Below are positions 14,352 through 17,781 of a stretch of 17,781 nucleotides of DNA, in pieces. Each line of letters begins with the position of its first letter. The first letter of the stretch is position 1. The DNA is from DATLXH01 sp035576005 (GTDB lineage: Bacteria > Acidobacteriota > Thermoanaerobaculia > Gp7-AA8). The position numbers and the translations under genes are program-made. The notes below the pieces were generated by a model. It worked only from the letters and a program-made list of their open reading frames with translations, was not told the origin of the DNA and did no database searches. The stretch covers positions 1 to 17,781 of the forward strand of contig DATLXH010000089.1 of the NCBI GenBank assembly GCA_035576005.1. The letters are read 5' to 3'.

Positions 14352-16136
14352 TCACCCGTCGCTCGACGCGACACCCTCTCCCGCGGGGAGAGGGGGAGTC
14401 AAAGCCCCGGACGTGAGTCGTTTTGCGCGACTCTTTCTCGCTGCAAAGTATCTCTCCACGTCTTCGAGCGGCAAGGTATTGAACACATCTTCCGGTCTCA
14501 ATCCACCCTTCCTGGCTGCCCAGGTTCCGCTGATCACGTTGTCCAGACTGTCCGTCGAGTGCGCATCGGGATGAATGCTGAATCGCACCCCGTGCTCGCG
14601 AGCCCGCTGCATGAGCCTCCAGTCGAGCTCGAGACGGTGAGGATTTCCGTTGATCTCGATCATCACGCCCTCATCAGCCGCCGCCGCGAAGATCGCTTCG
14701 TAGTCCACCGTGTAACCGGGACGCGAGAGAAGCAGGCGACCTGTCAGATGCCCGAGAAATGTCACGTATGGATTGCGAATGGCTCGGACGATCCGCCCAG
14801 TCATCTCGTCCTGAGGCATTTTGAATTTCGAATGGATCGACGCGATCACGAAGTCGAAGGTGGCGAGCGTCTCATTGTCGTAATCCATGCTGCCGTCCGT
14901 GAGAATGTCCGCCTCGGTGCCTTTGAAAATCCGCATGGGCGCGAATGTCTTCTGGAGCTTGTCGATCTCCGCCTGCTGCTCCCGGACCCGCTCTTCGGTC
15001 AGCCCTCCCGCGTAACTCGCGGTCTTCGAATGATCGGACATGCCGACGTAGCTGAACTCGCGGTCTCTCGCTGCGTCGAGCATTTCATACAGTGTTGCCT
15101 TGCCATCTGACCAGGTGCTGTGGACGTGAAAGGTACCCCTCAAACTTCCTTCTTCGAGGAGCGTCCCCGCAAAATGTCTGGCAAGAGCAAGGTCACCCTC
15201 TCGGAGCTCGGGCTCAATGACTGCCAGATCGAGCTTCCGGAAGATCTCCTCCTCCGTACGTGCCGCGATCTTGCGCTTCTGCCGAAGACCCTCGGCCGAT
15301 AACTCGAAGCCGACACTGGTTGCGTGTGCGGCAAGGGAGGTCAGGAAAACTTCACTTCCTGTCGCGTAGAGCAGATTCGAGGCGAAGGATGCGGGAGTCG
15401 ACAGGATGATCTCGACCGGCATGTGATTCCGCAACTCCCCGCGAATGATGTCGGGAGCGCCTTCACTCACGTTCGCGAGTGCCGGAATCTGTTCGATCTC
15501 CCTGGTTACTGCAGCCTTCTTCGTGGTCTCCAGAACGATATTGACGTTCCTGATCACTTCGAGCCGCCTCCGGACGCTCCCTGCCATTTCCACACGTCCG
15601 ACGTCCGCAATTCTGCGAAGCTGCTCGACCAGCTCCGCTGCCAGCTCGAAGCCAATCGGGAGGAGGAACTTGCGGATGTCCTTCCTCAGCATGTCGATGC
15701 CATCGAGAATTTTCTGCTGCGTCTTGGCGCCAAACCCTGGCAGTGACGTCAGTCGATCCTCGCGACAAGCCGTCTCGAGCTCATCGAGGCTGGATATGCC
15801 GAGGGTCTCGTGCAGAACTCCAATTTTCTTGAGGCCGAGGGCCGGAACCCTGACGAGATCGAAAATCCCCGGGGGGTATTGCAGGCGCAGTTCGTCGAGA
15901 TAGCGCGAGCGGCCCGTCTCCGCGATCTCCACGATGAGGGGACCGATCGATTTACCGATGCCGGGCGTTCGTGTGAGCGCGCCGGAACTGATGAACTCGC
16001 CGAGATCGCCCTCGATGTTTTCGACCTGCCGCGCCGCATTGCGGTACGCCACCGCCTTGAAGCGGTTCTGATCCCCAATCTCCATGTAACGGAAGATCTC
16101 GTCGAGAGCCTTGGCAACTGTGCGTTTGTCGGTCAT
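14352..16136 (-). CDS. polX: PolX-type protein: PHP exonuclease with a degenerate polymerase active site
   Basis: Bacterial PolX proteins combine a family X DNA polymerase with a C-terminal PHP exonuclease for DNA repair. This one has 594 residues. Helix-hairpin-helix motifs are at TRTPGIGKSI (55-64), VPALGLKKIG and LPGFGAKTQQ (132-141). The polymerase helix keeps GS (186-187, MAGSVRRR), but the catalytic DxD reads N197-V-N199 (codons AAC, GTC, AAT), and the third Asp is E242 (PVEIIL). Polymerase activity should be lost. The PHP ligands are intact: H337 and H339 (FHVHS), H369, E408, H435, H463, and D524 and H526 (IHPDAHS). It probably acts as a 3'-5' exonuclease or AP-site processing enzyme. 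The last 15 residues (TPPLPAGEGVASSDG) are encoded by a CCCTCTCC-type repeat and are probably not ancestral. Start ATG 16136 follows GGGAGCGG. Divergent from pyrF. Confidence 0.93.
   Translation of the reverse strand: MTDKRTVAKALDEIFRYMEIGDQNRFKAVAYRNAARQVENIEGDLGEFISSGALTRTPGIGKSIGPLIVEIAETGRSRYLDELRLQYPPGIFDLVRVPALGLKKIGVLHETLGISSLDELETACREDRLTSLPGFGAKTQQKILDGIDMLRKDIRKFLLPIGFELAAELVEQLRRIADVGRVEMAGSVRRRLEVIRNVNIVLETTKKAAVTREIEQIPALANVSEGAPDIIRGELRNHMPVEIILSTPASFASNLLYATGSEVFLTSLAAHATSVGFELSAEGLRQKRKIAARTEEEIFRKLDLAVIEPELREGDLALARHFAGTLLEEGSLRGTFHVHSTWSDGKATLYEMLDAARDREFSYVGMSDHSKTASYAGGLTEERVREQQAEIDKLQKTFAPMRIFKGTEADILTDGSMDYDNETLATFDFVIASIHSKFKMPQDEMTGRIVRAIRNPYVTFLGHLTGRLLLSRPGYTVDYEAIFAAAADEGVMIEINGNPHRLELDWRLMQRAREHGVRFSIHPDAHSTDSLDNVISGTWAARKGGLRPEDVFNTLPLEDVERYFAARKSRAKRLTSGALTPPLPAGEGVASSDG
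14372..14398. repeat. CCCTCTCC...GGAGAGGG repeat unit inside the 3' end of polX
   Basis: ACCCTCTCC, CGC and GGGGAGAGG form a palindrome, preceded at 14350-14371 by CCTCACCCG and a CGTCG...CGACG inverted repeat. The composite pattern (CCCTCACCCG, small palindrome, ACCCTCTCC palindrome) is a commonly dispersed bacterial repeat type. Here it lies within the reading frame of polX and encodes its C-terminal tail. Confidence 0.7.
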
Positions 16137-16171
16137 CCGCTCCCTCAGGATTGCAAGACTCCTGCGAACCA

Positions 16172-16346
16172 GCCCGCATTTTTCACAGACCTTCGCCGCC
16201 GGGCAGCGGAGAGTGGCCTGGGTGCTAGCCCGACGGTTTTGTCACGAAGGCATAGTCGACACTATGTCGAGGAGCGAAACCGTTGTGCGCCTCGCAGACA
16301 GGCCGCTATCTGCTGCCCGGCGGCGAAGGTCTGTGAAAATGCGGGC
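16172..16346 (+). repeat. Long hairpin element, copy 4 (polX-pyrF divergent gap)
   Basis: This 175-base copy has the best-matched arms: in the outer 49 bases only three substitutions and one single-base bulge. Its own arm sequence (CGCCGCCGGGCAGC) differs from copies 1 and 2 but is matched by its right arm. The centre is CATAGT-CGAC-ACTATG. It lies 35 bases upstream of the polX start on one side and 25 bases upstream of the pyrF start on the other, so it occupies the shared regulatory region of two divergent genes and would be transcribed in the pyrF leader if the promoter lies to its left. Confidence 0.9.
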
Positions 16347-16371
16347 CAGAGGTAAGGCATATGATTGCGCG

Positions 16372-17097
16372 ATGGAACCAGCAGATCGCCTCATCGTTGC
16401 GATCGATCGCTCGGAGCGGGATGGCATCCTCCGGCTCGTTGATGAGCTGCACGATGTGGCCGGCATCTTCAAGATCGGGCTTCAGGCCTTCACCTCGAAC
16501 GGGCCTTCCATCGTGCGGGATGTCATAGGCCGCGGCGCTAAGGTTTTTCTCGACCTCAAGTATCACGACATTCCGAACACTGCGTCCAGCGCCGTCGCTG
16601 AAGCGGTGTCACTCGGAGCCTCGATGATCACGATTCACGCGTCGGGTGGCCGGAAGATGATGGAAGCGTGTGCGGGCAGCGTGAATCACTCCAACGCTCT
16701 GCTTCTCGGGGTCACCGTGCTCACGAGCCTCGATGACCAGGCACTGAAGAAAATGGGATGGGAAACGAGTGTCACCGACGTGGTCGCCCTGCTTGCGGCC
16801 GGCGCGTGGGCGTCAGGCATCAAAGGTGTTGTTGCTTCGCCGCATGAAATCGAGACCATCCGACGAAGATGCGGAGAGGAGATCAGGATCGTGACCCCCG
16901 GAATACGCGGTCGCGATGACGAGATGGGAGATCAGAGCCGGACCATGACTGCGACGCAGGCGATCGAGGCAGGCGCTGATTACATCGTGGTCGGAAGACC
17001 GATCACCGCTGCAACAGCGTCAAGTCCGCGTGACGCCGCCGCAAAGTTGCTGGACGAAATTTTCGATGGTGTCGCGCGTCGCAATTCCAACGCATGA
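16372..17097 (+). CDS. pyrF: Orotidine 5'-phosphate decarboxylase
   Basis: PyrF converts OMP to UMP, the last step of de novo UMP synthesis, in the cytosol. From the ATG at 16372 it has 241 residues, normal for the type I enzyme. IVAID near the N-terminus, K34 in FKIGLQAF, and the catalytic D61-x-K63-x-x-D66 motif (FLDLKYHDIPNT) are intact. VTVLTSLD, VVASPHEI, IVTPGIRG and YIVVGRPIT complete the TIM-barrel signatures. The frame is open further left, through the hairpin element, and an in-frame ATG at 16339 would add eleven residues; I prefer 16372 because the family N-terminus begins there. An AGAGGTAAGG stretch lies upstream but is rather far from it. No other pyrimidine genes are in the window. 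An HNH gene follows 75 bases later. Confidence 0.95.
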   Translation: MEPADRLIVAIDRSERDGILRLVDELHDVAGIFKIGLQAFTSNGPSIVRDVIGRGAKVFLDLKYHDIPNTASSAVAEAVSLGASMITIHASGGRKMMEACAGSVNHSNALLLGVTVLTSLDDQALKKMGWETSVTDVVALLAAGAWASGIKGVVASPHEIETIRRRCGEEIRIVTPGIRGRDDEMGDQSRTMTATQAIEAGADYIVVGRPITAATASSPRDAAAKLLDEIFDGVARRNSNA

Positions 17098-17172
17098 AAA
17101 ATGGTAATCTGATGCCTGACACCCACTCTCTGTCTGGTGTTGGGATGAGCTGGGGGACGATATGGAGAGTCC

Positions 17173-17757
17173 ATGCTCGACGGCCATGTTCTAGTACTCA
17201 ACAGGGTCTTTCAGGCGATTCAGATCACCTCGGTGCGGCGCGCCTTCACCCTCCTCTATAAAGGGCACGTGAAGGCGGTCGACGCCGACTACCGGACCTA
17301 CGACTTTGAGAACTGGCAGGACATCCCGATCCAGCCGGCCGACGCATACGTCTCCACTCCCAGCCGCAACATCCTGATTCCTCACGTGGTCCAGCTGCTC
17401 CAGTTCGACAAGGTCCCGCGGCAGGAAGTGAAGTTCTCCCGCGGGAACATTTATCTGCGAGATCAGAATCGCTGCCAGTACTGCGGACGGAAGTTCCCCT
17501 CCTCGGAGCTCTCTCTCGACCACGTAATTCCGCTCTCGCGCGGAGGCAAGTCGAGCTGGGAGAACGTCGTCTGCGCGTGTCTTCCGTGCAACGTGAAGAA
17601 GGGGAACAAGCTCCTCTCTGAATGCGCGGTCGGACTCATCCGTCACCCGGTCCGACCAAGGTGGCATCCACTTCATCGGTTGCAGGGACGCAAGTACCCG
17701 CCAATCTGGCGAAACTTCCTCGACGACGCCTACTGGTCCGTGGAATTGAAACCGTAG
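17173..17757 (+). CDS. HNH endonuclease-domain protein
   Basis: A 194-residue protein with a novel-looking N-terminal half (LVLNRVFQAIQITSVRRAFTLLYKGHVKAV, then YDFENWQDIP) and a C-terminal HNH nuclease domain. Zinc-binding CxxC pairs are C101/C104 (RCQYCGRKF) and C136/C139 (CACLPCN). The active-site motif is LDHVIPLSRGG (H117), with N131 (SWENVV) and N140 completing it. Such stand-alone HNH proteins of this length are widespread on bacterial chromosomes and are neither intron- nor intein-borne; their role is mostly undefined. No restriction methylase, toxin or phage gene accompanies it here. The ATG at 17173 has GGAGAG just upstream. It might be co-transcribed with pyrF, but nothing links their functions. 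Confidence 0.9.
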   Translation: MLDGHVLVLNRVFQAIQITSVRRAFTLLYKGHVKAVDADYRTYDFENWQDIPIQPADAYVSTPSRNILIPHVVQLLQFDKVPRQEVKFSRGNIYLRDQNRCQYCGRKFPSSELSLDHVIPLSRGGKSSWENVVCACLPCNVKKGNKLLSECAVGLIRHPVRPRWHPLHRLQGRKYPPIWRNFLDDAYWSVELKP

Positions 17758-17762
17758 ACGGG

Positions 17763-17781
17763 TTTTCTCTCCCCCTCTCCC
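17763..17781. repeat. CCCTCTCC-type repeat cut by the window edge
   Basis: The last bases read TTTTCTCTCCCCCTCTCCC, the left half of a CCCTCTCC-type unit as at 14372-14398. The matching GGAGAGGG would lie beyond the window. It follows the HNH stop codon directly. Confidence 0.45.

Noticed and set aside
5674..16346. The recurring palindromes as a CRISPR array
   Set aside because: Copies are hundreds to thousands of bases apart, about 180 bases long, with genes between them; there are no regular spacers and no cas genes.
17098..17172. Possible small RNA or terminator between pyrF and the HNH gene
   Set aside because: Only a weak ACACC...GGTGT pairing with a large loop and no T-tract is visible.
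17173..17757. HNH gene as a homing endonuclease or part of a defence island
   Set aside because: No intron, intein, methylase, restriction or toxin gene accompanies it, and it sits among housekeeping genes with an ordinary ribosome binding site.

Overview
This window reads as a chromosomal segment from a moderately GC-rich, free-living bacterium. My best guess is Acidobacteriota. The guess rests on the general look of several proteins (a secreted M14 peptidase with an extra C-terminal domain, an orphan MEMO protein, a MerR regulator, a single-domain HNH protein) and on the many short palindromic repeats between genes. No rRNA or other phylogenetic marker is present, so the assignment is tentative. 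I see no phage, plasmid, transposase, CRISPR array or tRNA.

Layout, left to right. Positions 1-193 hold no gene I can support. A small membrane protein (minus strand) is followed by a plus-strand run: secreted M14 zinc carboxypeptidase, a pair of inverted palindromes, a MEMO-family protein, glycogen synthase GlgA and free methionine-(R)-sulfoxide reductase. A minus-strand block then runs, in transcription order, purD, a CDF zinc/cation exporter, a large YfhO-like membrane protein and a MerR regulator, with gaps of roughly 50-85 bases. Divergent from purD is a tightly overlapping plus-strand operon (ATGA junctions) of an ECF sigma factor, a zinc-binding anti-sigma factor and a secreted protein with a secretin N-domain, closed by a strong intrinsic terminator. 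A 430-base repeat-rich gap follows. After it come PolX (minus), pyrF (plus) and an HNH endonuclease (plus).

The most unusual content is non-coding. A ~180-base, almost full-length inverted repeat occurs three times intact (5674-5852, 6404-6587, 16172-16346) and once truncated (14046-14156), always in the same orientation. Its two arms differ between copies but match each other within each copy. The residual arm mismatches are nearly all of the kind that still pair as G-U when the plus strand is read as RNA. Two copies form the leaders immediately upstream of the fRMsr and pyrF genes, and one supplies the stop codon of merR. Three other repeat families also lie between genes.

The most unusual protein is PolX. 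Its PHP exonuclease metal ligands are all visible, but the polymerase DxD motif reads N-V-N and the third catalytic Asp is Glu, so it is predicted to be an exonuclease with a dead polymerase domain. The sigma/anti-sigma/secretin-N operon is the best candidate for an incompletely described signalling unit.
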